Positions 37,240 to 46,955 of a DNA stretch of 64,000 nt are shown here, piece by piece. Origin of the DNA: Ectorhizobium quercum. Lineage in GTDB: Bacteria; Pseudomonadota; Alphaproteobacteria; Rhizobiales; Rhizobiaceae. The position numbers and the translations under genes are program-made. How positions within the stretch are numbered: position 1 is the stretch's first letter; each line of letters opens with the position of its first letter. The stretch spans positions 186,001-250,000 of the forward strand of contig NZ_JANFPI010000001.1 in assembly GCF_026552795.1 (NCBI RefSeq), written 5' to 3'. The notes under the pieces were generated by a model. It made no database searches and was not told the DNA's origin. It saw nothing but the letters and a program-made list of their open reading frames with translations.

Positions 37240-37752
37240 ATGACGACCGCAGCGATCTTCGTCGTATTGCCGCTTTGCCTCGCCTTCGCGGCGCTTTCCG
37301 ATCTGTTCACCATGACGATCCCGAACCGGGTTTCGGCAATCGTCCTGGCGGCGTTCCTCATCGTCGCCCCGTTCAGCGGGCTCGCCTGGAGCGAGATCGG
37401 CATGAGCCTCGTCGCTGGCGCGGCGGTCTTTGCCGCCTGCTTCGCCCTGTTCGCGTTCAACGTCATGGGCGGCGGCGACGCCAAGCTTTTGACCGCCGCA
37501 TCCGTGTGGTACGGCTTCGGCATGCCGCTGGTCGAGTTTCTCGTCTGCGTCGCCTATGTCGGCGGCCTGCTGACCCTGTTGATCCTGATCCTGCGGGCCA
37601 AGTCGGCCTCGGTGCTGGCAATGGGGCTGCCCATTCCCTCCTCCCTGCTTCTGGCCAAGAAGGTGCCCTATGGCATCGCGATCGCCATCGGCGGTTTCAT
37701 GGCCTTTCCGGAAGCGCCGATGGTGGCGATGCGCCTCGCCGGCACGGGCTGA
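37240..37752 (+). CDS. cpaA: Prepilin peptidase CpaA (A24 family)
   Basis: 170-residue membrane aspartic peptidase with about five transmembrane segments. The two catalytic aspartates are in SDLFTMTIPN (about residue 20) and MGGGDAKLL (about 76). Cleaves the PilA and TadE leaders. The start MTTAAIFVV follows AAAGGAGC at good spacing; an 87-nt longer frame reaches back over the pilA terminator region. Confidence 0.92.
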   Translation: MTTAAIFVVLPLCLAFAALSDLFTMTIPNRVSAIVLAAFLIVAPFSGLAWSEIGMSLVAGAAVFAACFALFAFNVMGGGDAKLLTAASVWYGFGMPLVEFLVCVAYVGGLLTLLILILRAKSASVLAMGLPIPSSLLLAKKVPYGIAIAIGGFMAFPEAPMVAMRLAGTG

Positions 37753-37785
37753 AGGCAGTCCTTGCTGCCACGACAGGTTATGAGC

Positions 37786-37810
37786 AGCCGGTCCTCTGGG
37801 CCGGCTTTTT
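37786..37810 (+). terminator. Terminator after cpaA
   Basis: AGCCGG...CCGGCT hairpin with a 9-nt loop followed by five T residues, 33 bp after the cpaA stop. Separates cpaA from the cpaB promoter. Confidence 0.7.
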
Positions 37811-37829
37811 GCGTCGGGGCGCCATTGGC

Positions 37830-37846
37830 GTAACCTGTTGTTAACC
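37830..37846 (+). promoter_or_regulatory. CtrA-like box upstream of cpaB
   Basis: GTAA-CCTGTTG-TTAACC has correct 7-nt spacing and one mismatch to TTAA-N7-TTAACC. A further TTAACCAT half-site follows at 37864. Located 95-111 bp before the cpaB start, between the cpaA terminator and the operon. Confidence 0.45.
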
Positions 37847-37940
37847 GAACACTTAAGGAAGTTGTTAACCATAATTACACCATTGCGGCCCATGCTTGTG
37901 TGACGAAGCAGCAGCTTGCGCACATTTGCAGGAAACGCCC

Positions 37941-38813
37941 ATGAAGCCCGCTCGCATTATCATTCTCGCCGTCGCGGTCGGCGCAGCCGGTCTTGCCGGC
38001 CTCATCGCGATGCGGATGACCGGCACGAAACAGGTCGTCATGCAGCAGGCGGAAACCATCGTCCAGAAGGAGCCGACCGTCAGGGTTCTCGTCTCCGCCG
38101 AGAACCTGCCCGTGGGCTCCCGCCTGAACGACAAGGCCGTCCGCTGGGCGGACTGGCCGGAAACGGCGCTTGTCGACGGCTTCATCACCGACCGTGCCAT
38201 GCCCGACGCTGTCAGGGACGTGACGGGCTCGGTGGTGCGCATGCCGCTCTTCGCGGGTGAGCCGGTCCGCCGCGAGAAGATCGCCGATGCGAAGACCAAC
38301 ATCATGTCGGCCCTGCTGCCGGCCGGAAAGCGGGCGGTTGCCACCGAAATTTCCGTTTCGACCGGTGCCGGCGGCTTCATCCTGCCGAACGACCGCGTCG
38401 ATATCATCATGGTGCGCCAGGCGGCGGGCCGCGGCTACACGACCGAGGTCGTTCTCGAGAATATCCGGGTCCTCGCCATCGACCAGCAGATTCAGGAGCG
38501 CGACGACGGCGTGAAGGCGGTGGTCGGCACGACGGCGACGCTCGAACTCACGCCCGACCAGGCCAAGGTCATGTCGGTCGCCCAGCAGATGGCCGACAGG
38601 CTGACGCTTTCGCTGCGGTCCATCGCGGACGCGCAGGAAGAGGACACGCGCTCGGCGGATTATCTCCTGAGCGGCGGCACGAATGCACCGGCCATCCAGC
38701 TCATCAAGTCGGGCGAGATCGTGACCAGCACGACGAGCGCCGGCGGTTCGCCCGCCACGCAGGCGGCGGGCGCCTCCGCCGGAGGGGTTCAGGACGGGAC
38801 GGAAATGCGATGA
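37941..38813 (+). CDS. cpaB: Flp pilus assembly protein CpaB
   Basis: 290 residues: N-terminal transmembrane anchor (IIILAVAVGAAGLAGLIAM), then an SAF-type domain (VLVSAENLPVGSRLNDKAVRW) and the RcpC/CpaB domain (STGAGGFILPNDRVDIIMVRQ). Periplasmic scaffold linking the inner-membrane machine to the CpaC secretin. The start MKPARIIIL follows GGAAACG. Stop overlaps the cpaC start, and all genes to tadC run in the same direction. Confidence 0.93.
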   Translation: MKPARIIILAVAVGAAGLAGLIAMRMTGTKQVVMQQAETIVQKEPTVRVLVSAENLPVGSRLNDKAVRWADWPETALVDGFITDRAMPDAVRDVTGSVVRMPLFAGEPVRREKIADAKTNIMSALLPAGKRAVATEISVSTGAGGFILPNDRVDIIMVRQAAGRGYTTEVVLENIRVLAIDQQIQERDDGVKAVVGTTATLELTPDQAKVMSVAQQMADRLTLSLRSIADAQEEDTRSADYLLSGGTNAPAIQLIKSGEIVTSTTSAGGSPATQAAGASAGGVQDGTEMR

Positions 38814-40297
38814 GCGAGGTCGGGGCAGTGAAAAACAACCGCAAAACATTCTCCGCCGTCCGGGCTGTCCTCGCGCTCGGCATCGGTTTCTCCATGCTGC
38901 CTCCGCCGCTCTGGCACGCTCCGCAGGCGCTTGCGGCGGCAAACGGTTCGGCCAGCATCCTGCGTGTGGCCGACAGCGGTCCCGGCACCCGCAAGCGCGT
39001 GAAGCTCGGCCTCAACAAGGCGCTGGTCGTCGACCTGCCGGCCGATGCGCACGACATTCTGGTCGCCGATCCGTCGATGGCCGATGCCGTGACGCGCACC
39101 GCGCGGCGCATCTATCTGTTCGGCAAGACGGTCGGCCAGACGAACATCTTCATTTTCGGTGCCAACGGCCAGGAGATCGTCAGCCTCGATGTCGAGATCG
39201 AACGTGACATTTCCGGGCTCGAGGCCAATCTCCGCCGTTTCGTGCCCGATTCCGATGTCAGGATCGAGATCGTTTCGGACAATATCGTCCTGACCGGTAC
39301 GGTGCGCACGCCACAGGATTCCGACCAGGTGGTCAAACTGGCCAGGGCCTTCCTCAAGGGTGGCGAGGCGACGACGCGCAATATCTCGCTGACGGGCGGC
39401 GACAATGGCGGCGATGCCGCGATCTATGCGGAAGGACGTCAGACCTCGCAGGTGGTCAACCTGTTGACGGTCGAGGGTGAGGACCAGGTGACGCTGAAGG
39501 TCACGGTGGCGGAGGTGCGCCGCGAAGTGCTGAAGCAGCTCGGCTTCACCAATAGCGTCCAGCAGGGATCGGGCTCCGGCTTCGACCTTCTGACCCTTTC
39601 CAGCAGCGCCGCCGGCCTGTCCGGAACGGTCACGGGCCAGATCGGCAAATATGCGCTGCAATCGACCCTCGATGCGCTCGAACAGGCCAAGGTGCTGAAG
39701 ACGCTGGCCGAGCCGACGCTGACGGCGATTTCCGGCCAGTCGGCCACCTTCAATTCGGGCGGCGACCGGCTTTACTATGTTCCCGACGGCAACGGCAGCT
39801 ACACGCTGACGTCATACAGTTACGGCATCTCCCTCGGGTTCACGCCGACCGTCCTCTCCTCGGGCCGCATCAGCCTGCGCATCCAGACGAAGGTTTCCGA
39901 ACCGATCAGCTCCACGACCGGGGTGGAGTACCGCAAGCGCGACATGGAGACCTCGGTCGAATTGCCGTCCGGCGGATCGCTGGCGCTGGCCGGCCTCATC
40001 CAGGACGACCAGAGGCATACGACCAACGGGACCCCTGTCGCCAACAAGTTGCCGATCTTCGGCGCGTTGTTCCGCGACAAGACCGTCGAGCGGTCCGAAA
40101 CCGAACTCGTGATCATTGCCACGCCCTATCTCGTGCGTCCGGTGGCGCGCAATCAACTCGCCCGGCCTGACGACAACTTCTCGGCTGCCAACGATGCGGG
40201 CACGTTCCTGCTCGACCGGGTGAACAAGATCTACGGTCGCAAGGAACAGGTTCAGCCGGGTTCCTATCACGGCAATGTCGGCTTTATCTACAAGTGA
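38810..40297 (+). CDS. cpaC: Flp pilus secretin CpaC
   Basis: 495 residues. Signal peptide to about residue 45, pilus N-terminal domain (LVVDLPADAHDILVADPSMADAV), a BON-like middle region (VVKLARAFLKGG) and the C-terminal secretin domain (LAEPTLTAISGQSATFNSGG; ETELVIIATPYLVRPV). Forms the outer-membrane pore for the pilus. ATGA overlap with cpaB. Confidence 0.95.
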   Translation: MSEVGAVKNNRKTFSAVRAVLALGIGFSMLPPPLWHAPQALAAANGSASILRVADSGPGTRKRVKLGLNKALVVDLPADAHDILVADPSMADAVTRTARRIYLFGKTVGQTNIFIFGANGQEIVSLDVEIERDISGLEANLRRFVPDSDVRIEIVSDNIVLTGTVRTPQDSDQVVKLARAFLKGGEATTRNISLTGGDNGGDAAIYAEGRQTSQVVNLLTVEGEDQVTLKVTVAEVRREVLKQLGFTNSVQQGSGSGFDLLTLSSSAAGLSGTVTGQIGKYALQSTLDALEQAKVLKTLAEPTLTAISGQSATFNSGGDRLYYVPDGNGSYTLTSYSYGISLGFTPTVLSSGRISLRIQTKVSEPISSTTGVEYRKRDMETSVELPSGGSLALAGLIQDDQRHTTNGTPVANKLPIFGALFRDKTVERSETELVIIATPYLVRPVARNQLARPDDNFSAANDAGTFLLDRVNKIYGRKEQVQPGSYHGNVGFIYK

Positions 40298-40308
40298 GGA
40301 ACGGCGTC

Positions 40309-41031
40309 ATGAAGATGAGTGAAACCATCAGGCCGTTCGACGGAAGGGACGGGAAAATGTCCGGTGGAATCAAGGTTGGCCCGCTCCGCATCCTCGGCGG
40401 TCTGTCGCTGGTTCTCCTGCTTTCGGCCTGCGGGAGCGCCCGCGACGGCACGACCACCGGCTCCATCGACGACTATCGCGAGCGCCATCCGATCGTCGTC
40501 ACCGAGGCAGAACATTCGATGGACGTCCCGATCGCCGCCGGCGACCACGGTCTGAACATGGCCTCGCGCGAAGTGATTCGCGGGTTCGCCAGGTCGCGTG
40601 TGGAGCGCTCGCAGGGCACGGTGCAGGTTCTTTACCCGCAGGGCGCGCCGAATTCTGCCGCGGCGCAGGCGGCCCGCAGCCAGATTGTCGCCGAACTGAA
40701 GCGCGGCGGCGTCGATTCGCGCTACATCGTGGAGGGCAGCTACGCGGTTCCCGGCGGCGAATCCGCTCCGATCCGCCTGAGCTATGTCGCGACCACCGCG
40801 ATGGTCGCCAGCACCTGCGGCGAATGGCCGAAGAACATCGCCCCCGACATGGCGAATCGCCAGTACCACAATTTCGGTTGCGCCTATCAGAACAATCTCG
40901 CAGCGCAGATCGCCAATCCCTCCGATCTGATCGGCCCGCGGGCCATGACCCCGGCGGATGCGGAATCCCGCGCAAACGCGCTTGAACGCTACCGCACGAC
41001 ATATACCGAGCTGAAGGACATGAGCAATTGA
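40309..41031 (+). CDS. cpaD: Flp pilus assembly lipoprotein CpaD
   Basis: 240 residues. The lipobox LLSACGS at about residues 37-43 sits after an unusually long N-terminal region (MKMSETIRPFDGRDGK before the hydrophobic stretch). CpaD-type features are ASREVIRGFARSRVERSQG, STCGEWPKNIAPDM and FGCAYQNNLAAQI. Outer-membrane lipoprotein stabilising the CpaC secretin. The ATG follows GAGGAACGG; an internal start at MSGGIKVG would give a shorter, more ordinary signal. Confidence 0.9.
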   Translation: MKMSETIRPFDGRDGKMSGGIKVGPLRILGGLSLVLLLSACGSARDGTTTGSIDDYRERHPIVVTEAEHSMDVPIAAGDHGLNMASREVIRGFARSRVERSQGTVQVLYPQGAPNSAAAQAARSQIVAELKRGGVDSRYIVEGSYAVPGGESAPIRLSYVATTAMVASTCGEWPKNIAPDMANRQYHNFGCAYQNNLAAQIANPSDLIGPRAMTPADAESRANALERYRTTYTELKDMSN

Positions 41032-41062
41032 CCGGACGTCGTCAGGGAATGGAACGCACGAG

Positions 41063-42358
41063 ATGAGCGCAGTCGATTACGAAATCCGCAGGCCCGACGA
41101 CCTTGCCGGTTCGGCGATGGACGAGGGCGCCCATCCCTCCGATCTGGAAACGCTGCGGCCGCTGCCGCGCATCTCCGTGCATGCGTTTTGCGAAAGCCCG
41201 GAGGTGCAGCGGGTCATGGAGCGGCTTGCGGCCGACCGACGCATGGCCAAGGTCGGCATGCGGGTGACGGGCGGTTCGGTCTCCGCGGCCGCCAACATGT
41301 TCTCGGCCGCGCCGACGCCGAACCTCATCATCATCGAAACCCACGCCGGGCCGGAGGACATCCTGCCGGAGCTCGGGCCGCTGGCGGAGGTCTGCGACCC
41401 CAACACCCGCGTCATCGTCATCGGCCTCTACAACGACATCGCGCTCTACCGCGAACTGATCCGCAACGGCGTTTCGGAGTACCTGGTGAGCCCGGTGGGC
41501 ATGCCCGAACTGCTGACGTCGATCGCGGCGATCTTCGTCGATCCCGATGCGGAACCGCTCGGTCGCTCGATCGCCTTCATCGGCGCGAAGGGCGGCGTCG
41601 GTTCCTCGACCATCGCCCACAATTGCGCCTTCGGCATCTCGACGCTGTTTTCCTCGGAGACCATCCTCGCCGATCTCGACCTGCCCTACGGCACGGCGAA
41701 CATCGATTTCGACCAGGACCCGGCCCAGGGCATCGCGGAGGCCGTGTTCGCGCCCGACCGTCTCGACGAGGTGTTTCTGGACCGCCTGCTGACGAAATGC
41801 TCGCAACACCTGTCGCTGCTTGCCGCGCCGTCGCTGCTCGACCGGGCCTACGATTTCGAAAGCGGGGCCTTCCTGCCGGTCATGGAGGTGCTGCAGCGCA
41901 GCGCTCCCGTGTCCGTGCTCGACGTGCCGCATCTATGGTCGGACTGGACGCGCTCCATCCTCGCCGATGTCGACGAGGTGGTGATCACGGCCGTTCCCGA
42001 TCTCGCCAACCTGCGCAACACCAAGAACATGCTGGACGCGCTGAAGAAGCTGCGGCCGAACGACAGGCCGCCGCATCTCGTGCTGAACCAGGTGGGGATG
42101 CCGAAGCGCCCGGAAATCGCGCCTGACGATTTCTTCGAGCCGCTGGAGATCGAGCCGCTCGCCGTCATTCCCTTCGACGTGCAGATGTTCGGCAATGCCG
42201 CCAACAGCGGCCGCATGATCTTCGAGGTCGATCCGAAATCCTCGATCGCCGAGACCTTCTCGCAGATATCCCATGTCGTGACCGGCCGCGTTGCGGCTAA
42301 GAAGCAGAAGAAGGGCGGCCTGGAATCGGTGCTCTCGATATTGCGCAAGCGCAAGTAG
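41063..42358 (+). CDS. cpaE: Pilus assembly ATPase/receiver-like protein CpaE (TadZ)
   Basis: 431 residues: an N-terminal receiver-like domain (about 40-140; LIIIETHAGPEDILPEL) and a ParA/MinD-type domain with deviant Walker A AKGGVGSSTIAHN near 178 and DLDLPYGTANIDFD. CpaE/TadZ localises the Tad machine at the pole. C terminus is basic (KKQKKGGLE...RKRK). Position between cpaD and cpaF is canonical. Confidence 0.93.
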   Translation: MSAVDYEIRRPDDLAGSAMDEGAHPSDLETLRPLPRISVHAFCESPEVQRVMERLAADRRMAKVGMRVTGGSVSAAANMFSAAPTPNLIIIETHAGPEDILPELGPLAEVCDPNTRVIVIGLYNDIALYRELIRNGVSEYLVSPVGMPELLTSIAAIFVDPDAEPLGRSIAFIGAKGGVGSSTIAHNCAFGISTLFSSETILADLDLPYGTANIDFDQDPAQGIAEAVFAPDRLDEVFLDRLLTKCSQHLSLLAAPSLLDRAYDFESGAFLPVMEVLQRSAPVSVLDVPHLWSDWTRSILADVDEVVITAVPDLANLRNTKNMLDALKKLRPNDRPPHLVLNQVGMPKRPEIAPDDFFEPLEIEPLAVIPFDVQMFGNAANSGRMIFEVDPKSSIAETFSQISHVVTGRVAAKKQKKGGLESVLSILRKRK

Positions 42359-42415
42359 TGACGTGAATGCCGGAGCTTTCGCAGTTCCGGACCCGGGTGA
42401 AGATGGAAACAGGGC

Positions 42416-43921
42416 ATGTTTGGAAAACGCGGTAACGATGGCTTCGGCAGGAAACCCGCTGCGCCGGTTCAGACGGCGCCGCCGGCTGCGCCCGCGGCTT
42501 TGCCGGCATCCGCGCCCGTTTCGGCGGGGCCGGAGATCCTGGCGGAGCCCCGGCTCGATCATGGCCAGCCGCGCCAGCAGATGACGCCGCCGGCCATGCA
42601 GGCGCCGGCCGCACCGGCGCGCCGCCGTCCCGCCCGCGACGAGGACTATTACGATACCAAGACGCAGGTCTTTTCCGCGCTCATCGACACGATCGACCTG
42701 TCGCAGCTCGCCAAGCTCGACACGGAAAGCGCGCGCGAGGAAATCCGCGACATCGTCAACGACATCATCACCATCAAGAACATCGCCATGCCGATCGCCG
42801 AGCAGGAAGACCTGCTCGAGGACATCTGCAACGATGTTCTGGGCTATGGTCCGCTGGAACCGCTGCTGGCCCGCGACGACATCGCCGACATCATGGTCAA
42901 CGGCTCGGGCCAGACCTTCATCGAAGTGGGCGGCAAGACCGTCGAGTCGGAAATCCGCTTCCGCGACAATACCCAGCTCCTGTCCATCTGCCAGCGCATC
43001 GTCAGCCAGGTCGGCCGCCGCGTCGACGAATCGAGCCCCATCTGCGACGCCCGCCTGCCCGACGGCTCGCGCGTCAACGTCATCGCCCCGCCGCTGGCCA
43101 TCGACGGGCCGGCGCTCACCATCCGCAAGTTCAAGAAGGACAAGCTGACGCTCGACCAGCTCGTCCGCTTCGGCGCGATCACGCCGGAAGGGGCGGTCCT
43201 GCTCCAGATCATCGGCCGCACCCGCTGCAACGTCGTCATTTCCGGCGGCACCGGCTCGGGCAAGACGACGCTGCTGAACTGCCTGACGCGCTACATCGAG
43301 ACGGACGAGCGCGTCATCACCTGCGAGGACACCGCGGAACTGCAATTGCAGCAGCCGCATGTGGTGCGTCTGGAAACCCGCCCGCCGAACATTGAGGGCG
43401 AGGGCGAAGTCACCATGCGCGACCTCATCAAGAACTGCCTGCGCATGCGTCCAGAGCGCATCATCGTCGGTGAAGTGCGTGGACCGGAGGTGTTCGATCT
43501 CCTTCAGGCGATGAACACCGGCCACGACGGCTCGATGGGCACCATCCATGCCAACACGCCGCGCGAATGCCTGAGCCGTATGGAATCGATGATCGCGATG
43601 GGCGGCTACACGCTGCCGGCCAAGACGGTCCGCGAGATCATCTCCGGTTCGGTCGACATCATCATTCAGGCGGCGCGCCTGCGCGACGGTTCGCGCCGCA
43701 TCACCCATGTGACCGAAGTGGTCGGCATGGAAGGCGATGTGATCGTGACGCAGGATCTGGTCCGCTACGAGATCGAGGGCGAGGACATCAACGGCAGGAT
43801 CATCGGCCGCCACGTCTCCGCCGGCATCGGCAAGCCGCATTTCTGGGATCGCGCCCGCTATTACAACGAAGAGAAGCGCCTCGCCGAAACGCTCGACGCT
43901 ATGGAAAAGCAGGTCGGTTGA
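42416..43921 (+). CDS. cpaF: Pilus assembly motor ATPase CpaF (TadA)
   Basis: 501 residues. The N-terminal about 75 residues are Ala/Pro-rich and probably disordered. The type II/IV secretion ATPase core has Walker A GGTGSGKT at 277-284, the Asp-box region [22 protein letters not shown] and the His-box [11 protein letters not shown]. Powers pilus assembly at the cytoplasmic face with TadB and TadC. Confidence 0.96.
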   Translation: MFGKRGNDGFGRKPAAPVQTAPPAAPAALPASAPVSAGPEILAEPRLDHGQPRQQMTPPAMQAPAAPARRRPARDEDYYDTKTQVFSALIDTIDLSQLAKLDTESAREEIRDIVNDIITIKNIAMPIAEQEDLLEDICNDVLGYGPLEPLLARDDIADIMVNGSGQTFIEVGGKTVESEIRFRDNTQLLSICQRIVSQVGRRVDESSPICDARLPDGSRVNVIAPPLAIDGPALTIRKFKKDKLTLDQLVRFGAITPEGAVLLQIIGRTRCNVVISGGTGSGKTTLLNCLTRYIETDERVITCEDTAELQLQQPHVVRLETRPPNIEGEGEVTMRDLIKNCLRMRPERIIVGEVRGPEVFDLLQAMNTGHDGSMGTIHANTPRECLSRMESMIAMGGYTLPAKTVREIISGSVDIIIQAARLRDGSRRITHVTEVVGMEGDVIVTQDLVRYEIEGEDINGRIIGRHVSAGIGKPHFWDRARYYNEEKRLAETLDAMEKQVG

Positions 43922-43965
43922 CGCGCATCCGGCGCGCCCCGCACGGTTAACGGAGGAATGGAGCG

Positions 43966-44970
43966 ATGGACCTGACCGTAGCGGCGATTGTCGTCCTTGC
44001 CGCCATTTCCGCCGGCGCGATCACCTGGGGCCTGCTTTACAACCGCCTCGAGGTGGAAAAGAAGACGGAAAACCGCGTCCGGCGCGTCAAGTCCGCCGAA
44101 ACGGACCGGGCCAAGATCAAGGCGTCGCGCGACCGCATCGCGGAAATTTCCAAGCGCCGCAAGTCGGTGCAGGATTCGCTGCGGGACCTCGAGCGCAAGC
44201 AGGTGGAAAAGAACCGCAAGGCCGGCAGCGGCAGCGTCAAGACCCGGCTGATCCAGGCCGGGCTGTCGATCTCGCCGCGCCAGTTCTTCCTGATGGGCGG
44301 CGGTTTCGGCCTGTTCATAATGCTGGTGGTGCTGCTGGCGGGCTTCAATCCGCTGCTTTGCCTCGGCGTCGGCTTCATCGCCGGCGTCGGTCTTCCCCAT
44401 TTCGGGCTGAACTATCTGCTGAACCGGCGCAAGAAGAAGTTCCTCGAAGAGTTTCCGAACGCGCTCGACGTCATGGTGCGCTCGATCAAGTCCGGCCTGC
44501 CGCTCAACGACGCCCTGCGCCTGATCGCCGCCGACGGCCAGGAGCCCGTCAGGAGCGAGTTCCGCCGCGCCGTCGAATCCCAGCAGATGGGGCTGTCGGT
44601 GGCCGATGCCTGCGCCCGCATCATCCACACCATGCCGCTTCAGGAGGTGAACTTCTTCTCGATCGTCATCGCCATCCAGTCGCAGGCCGGCGGCAATCTG
44701 TCCGAGGCGCTGGCAAACCTGTCGCGGGTGCTGCGCGAGCGCCGCAAGATGCGGGCCAAGGTCAATGCGCTGTCGATGGAGGCGAAGGCCTCCGCCGTCA
44801 TCATCGGTGCGCTGCCCTTCATCGTCGCCCTGCTCGTCTACCTGACGTCGCCCGATTACATCTCGGTGCTGTTCAACGACGTGCGCGGCCACATCATTCT
44901 CGGCGTATCGGGGGTCTGGATGTCGATCGGCATTCTGGTGATGCGCAACATGATCAACTTCGACATCTGA
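43966..44970 (+). CDS. tadB: Type II secretion F-domain protein TadB
   Basis: 334 residues: N-terminal transmembrane segment, a highly charged coiled-coil-like stretch (about 25-85), two central membrane segments (about 105-145), then the GspF domain (ALDVMVRSIKSGLPLNDAL) and C-terminal membrane segments. Inner-membrane platform for the CpaF ATPase. SD GGAGG is 8-9 nt before the ATG. Confidence 0.94.
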   Translation: MDLTVAAIVVLAAISAGAITWGLLYNRLEVEKKTENRVRRVKSAETDRAKIKASRDRIAEISKRRKSVQDSLRDLERKQVEKNRKAGSGSVKTRLIQAGLSISPRQFFLMGGGFGLFIMLVVLLAGFNPLLCLGVGFIAGVGLPHFGLNYLLNRRKKKFLEEFPNALDVMVRSIKSGLPLNDALRLIAADGQEPVRSEFRRAVESQQMGLSVADACARIIHTMPLQEVNFFSIVIAIQSQAGGNLSEALANLSRVLRERRKMRAKVNALSMEAKASAVIIGALPFIVALLVYLTSPDYISVLFNDVRGHIILGVSGVWMSIGILVMRNMINFDI

Positions 44971-44983
44971 CGGGGAGGGAACG

Positions 44984-45943
44984 ATGGACACGTCGATGAT
45001 CATTGCCGTTCTGGTCGCCGTCGCGGTGTTCGGCACGCTCTACGCGCTGGTACAGCCCTATCTGGAGCGCGAGGGGCTGGAAAAGCGCATGCGCGCCGTC
45101 TCCTCCGAGCGCGAGCAGATCCGCGCCCGCGAGCGGGCGCGGCTCGCCTCGGAGACGGCGATCGGGCGCGCCTCGCTGCGCGGCACCAACAACACCTCGG
45201 TCAAGCAGATCGTCGAGCGCTTCAATCTGCGCGAGGCGCTGGTCGACGCCAACACCGTGAACAAGCTGAAGGCGGCCGGCTATCGCTCGCAGAACGCGTT
45301 GAACGTCTTTCTCGTTGCGCGCTTCCTCCTGCCGTTTGTCTTCATCGTCCTGGCGCTGATCTGGCTGTTCGTGCTCGGCAATCTGGCCGACAAGCCGCTG
45401 CCCATGCGCCTGTTCGGGGTGATCGTCTTCGGTTACGTCGGCTTCTACGCGCCGAACATGTTCGTTTCCAACAAGATGGCCAAGCGCCAGCTTTCGATCA
45501 AGCGCGCCTGGCCGGATGCGCTCGACCTGATGCTGATCTGCGTCGAATCGGGAATTTCTATGGAAGCCTCGATGCGGCGCGTCGCCGAGGAAATGGCCGA
45601 GGCCTCGCCTGAACTGGCCGAGGAAATGGTGCTGACGACAGCCGAGCTTTCCTTCCTTCAGGATCGCCGCACGGCGCTCGAAAACCTCGGAACCCGTACG
45701 CAGCTCGATATCGTGAAAAGCGTCGTGCAGGCGCTCATCCAGGCGGAGCGCTACGGCACGCCGATTGCCGCGGCGCTGCGCGTGCTGGCCCAGGAGAGCC
45801 GCGACGAACGCATGAACGAGGCCGAAAAGAAGGCCGCGGCGCTGCCACCGAAGCTCACCGTGCCGATGATCCTGTTCTTCCTTCCGGTGCTGATCGCCGT
45901 GATCCTCGGCCCGGCCGGCATCCAGGTCGCCGACACCTTCTGA
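44984..45943 (+). CDS. tadC: Type II secretion F-domain protein TadC
   Basis: 319 residues. N-terminal membrane segment, charged stretch rich in Arg/Glu, two central segments (about 100-150), a GspF domain (ALDLMLICVESGISMEASMRRVAEE) and a C-terminal membrane segment ending PAGIQVADTF. Second platform protein, starting 13 bp after tadB. Convergent with the TPR lipoprotein gene. Confidence 0.94.
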   Translation: MDTSMIIAVLVAVAVFGTLYALVQPYLEREGLEKRMRAVSSEREQIRARERARLASETAIGRASLRGTNNTSVKQIVERFNLREALVDANTVNKLKAAGYRSQNALNVFLVARFLLPFVFIVLALIWLFVLGNLADKPLPMRLFGVIVFGYVGFYAPNMFVSNKMAKRQLSIKRAWPDALDLMLICVESGISMEASMRRVAEEMAEASPELAEEMVLTTAELSFLQDRRTALENLGTRTQLDIVKSVVQALIQAERYGTPIAAALRVLAQESRDERMNEAEKKAAALPPKLTVPMILFFLPVLIAVILGPAGIQVADTF

Positions 45944-45991
45944 TCGCGCCGCGCCAGGCGTGCGGCGGTCCTGCGAAAACGGGGAGGGGAT

Positions 45992-46822
45992 TCAGCCGCC
46001 GGCCTGCGGCTTGTCTTTCTGGGCAAGGGCCTGCCAGGCATTCTGCTGGGAGAGCATGCTGCGCAGATAGGCGAGGTTGGCGTCCGCCTGCTGCGGCGAA
46101 AGTTCCTGCCGCGCGATCTTTTCGGCTTCGGCGAAGCGGCCCTGAAGGCCGATGACCAGCGAATAGTTCTGCCGCACGCGGCTGTCGGCCGCCGGTTGGG
46201 CCATTGCCGAGCGCAGATAGCTTTCCGCCGATTTCAGGTCGCCGGTCAGGAGATAGGACATGCCGAGGTTCGAAAGGATGCTCGGCTCGTTCGGCTGGAT
46301 CTGCAATGCGTCGTTGTAGCGGCGGCGGGCCTCGTTGGCACGCCCGAGCTGGTCGAGGACGGCGCCCTCGGCGGATACGAGACGCCAGTCGGGCATGTCG
46401 GGGGTCTGGGCGCGGCGGATCGTCGCCAGCGCCTCGTCGAGCTGGCCGGCCCCGGCCTGCGCCTTGCCGTAGGCGGCCAGAACCTCGCGGTCGTTCGGAT
46501 AGGAGATCGCTATCTGCTGCATCACGGCCAGCGACTGCGCGTTGCGGCCCGTCATGCGCAGGACGTTGGCGTAGTTCAGGCCGATAGCGCGGTCCTTCGG
46601 GTTCTTTTCATAGGCCGCGCCGTATCGGCGGGTGGCGTCGGCCAGTTCGCTCGCCGTCATGTTCTCGATCGGCTTGCCCGAGTCGGAAAGCGGTGCCGAG
46701 GCGCTTCGTGTAGAGCCGGTGATTTCGCGACCCGACGCGCAGGCGACCAGCGGCAGGGCGATCATGATCGCCGCGACGCTGCGCAAGAGGCGGCTGTTCG
46801 ACTCGGACGATATCTGCGGCAT
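45992..46822 (-). CDS. Tad-associated TPR lipoprotein (TadD-like)
   Basis: 276 residues. The lipobox LPLVACAS (Cys near 28) follows a hydrophobic segment. Several TPR units follow, including RAIGLNYANVLRMTGRNAQSLAVMQQ, AAYGKAQAGAGQLDEALATI and PSILSNLGMSYLLTGDLKSAESYL. TadD-type lipoproteins are pilotins or stabilisers in the Tad pathway. Convergent with tadC; the upstream gap carries TTAAC-type motifs shared with the divergent aminopeptidase. Confidence 0.85.
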   Translation of the reverse strand: MPQISSESNSRLLRSVAAIMIALPLVACASGREITGSTRSASAPLSDSGKPIENMTASELADATRRYGAAYEKNPKDRAIGLNYANVLRMTGRNAQSLAVMQQIAISYPNDREVLAAYGKAQAGAGQLDEALATIRRAQTPDMPDWRLVSAEGAVLDQLGRANEARRRYNDALQIQPNEPSILSNLGMSYLLTGDLKSAESYLRSAMAQPAADSRVRQNYSLVIGLQGRFAEAEKIARQELSPQQADANLAYLRSMLSQQNAWQALAQKDKPQAGG

Positions 46823-46909
46823 GGGTTGGCTCCCGATTCAGGCCCTTTTTCGCCGCTTTGCAGGCATTGGACGCGGCGCAATCCTCAAGTCAGCAATAAT
46901 CTGTTAACC

Positions 46910-46926
46910 CTAACAGATCGTTAACG
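46910..46926 (+). promoter_or_regulatory. CtrA-like box between tadD-like and M17 genes
   Basis: CTAA-CAGATCG-TTAACG fits TTAA-N7-TTAAC with one mismatch. It overlaps a dyad CTGTTA-ACCC-TAACAG at 46901-46916. Lies 88 bp upstream of the TPR lipoprotein and 30 bp upstream of the aminopeptidase. Confidence 0.4.
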
Positions 46927-46955
46927 CATCGATTCTGCCCTATCCGAAGGTCGCC

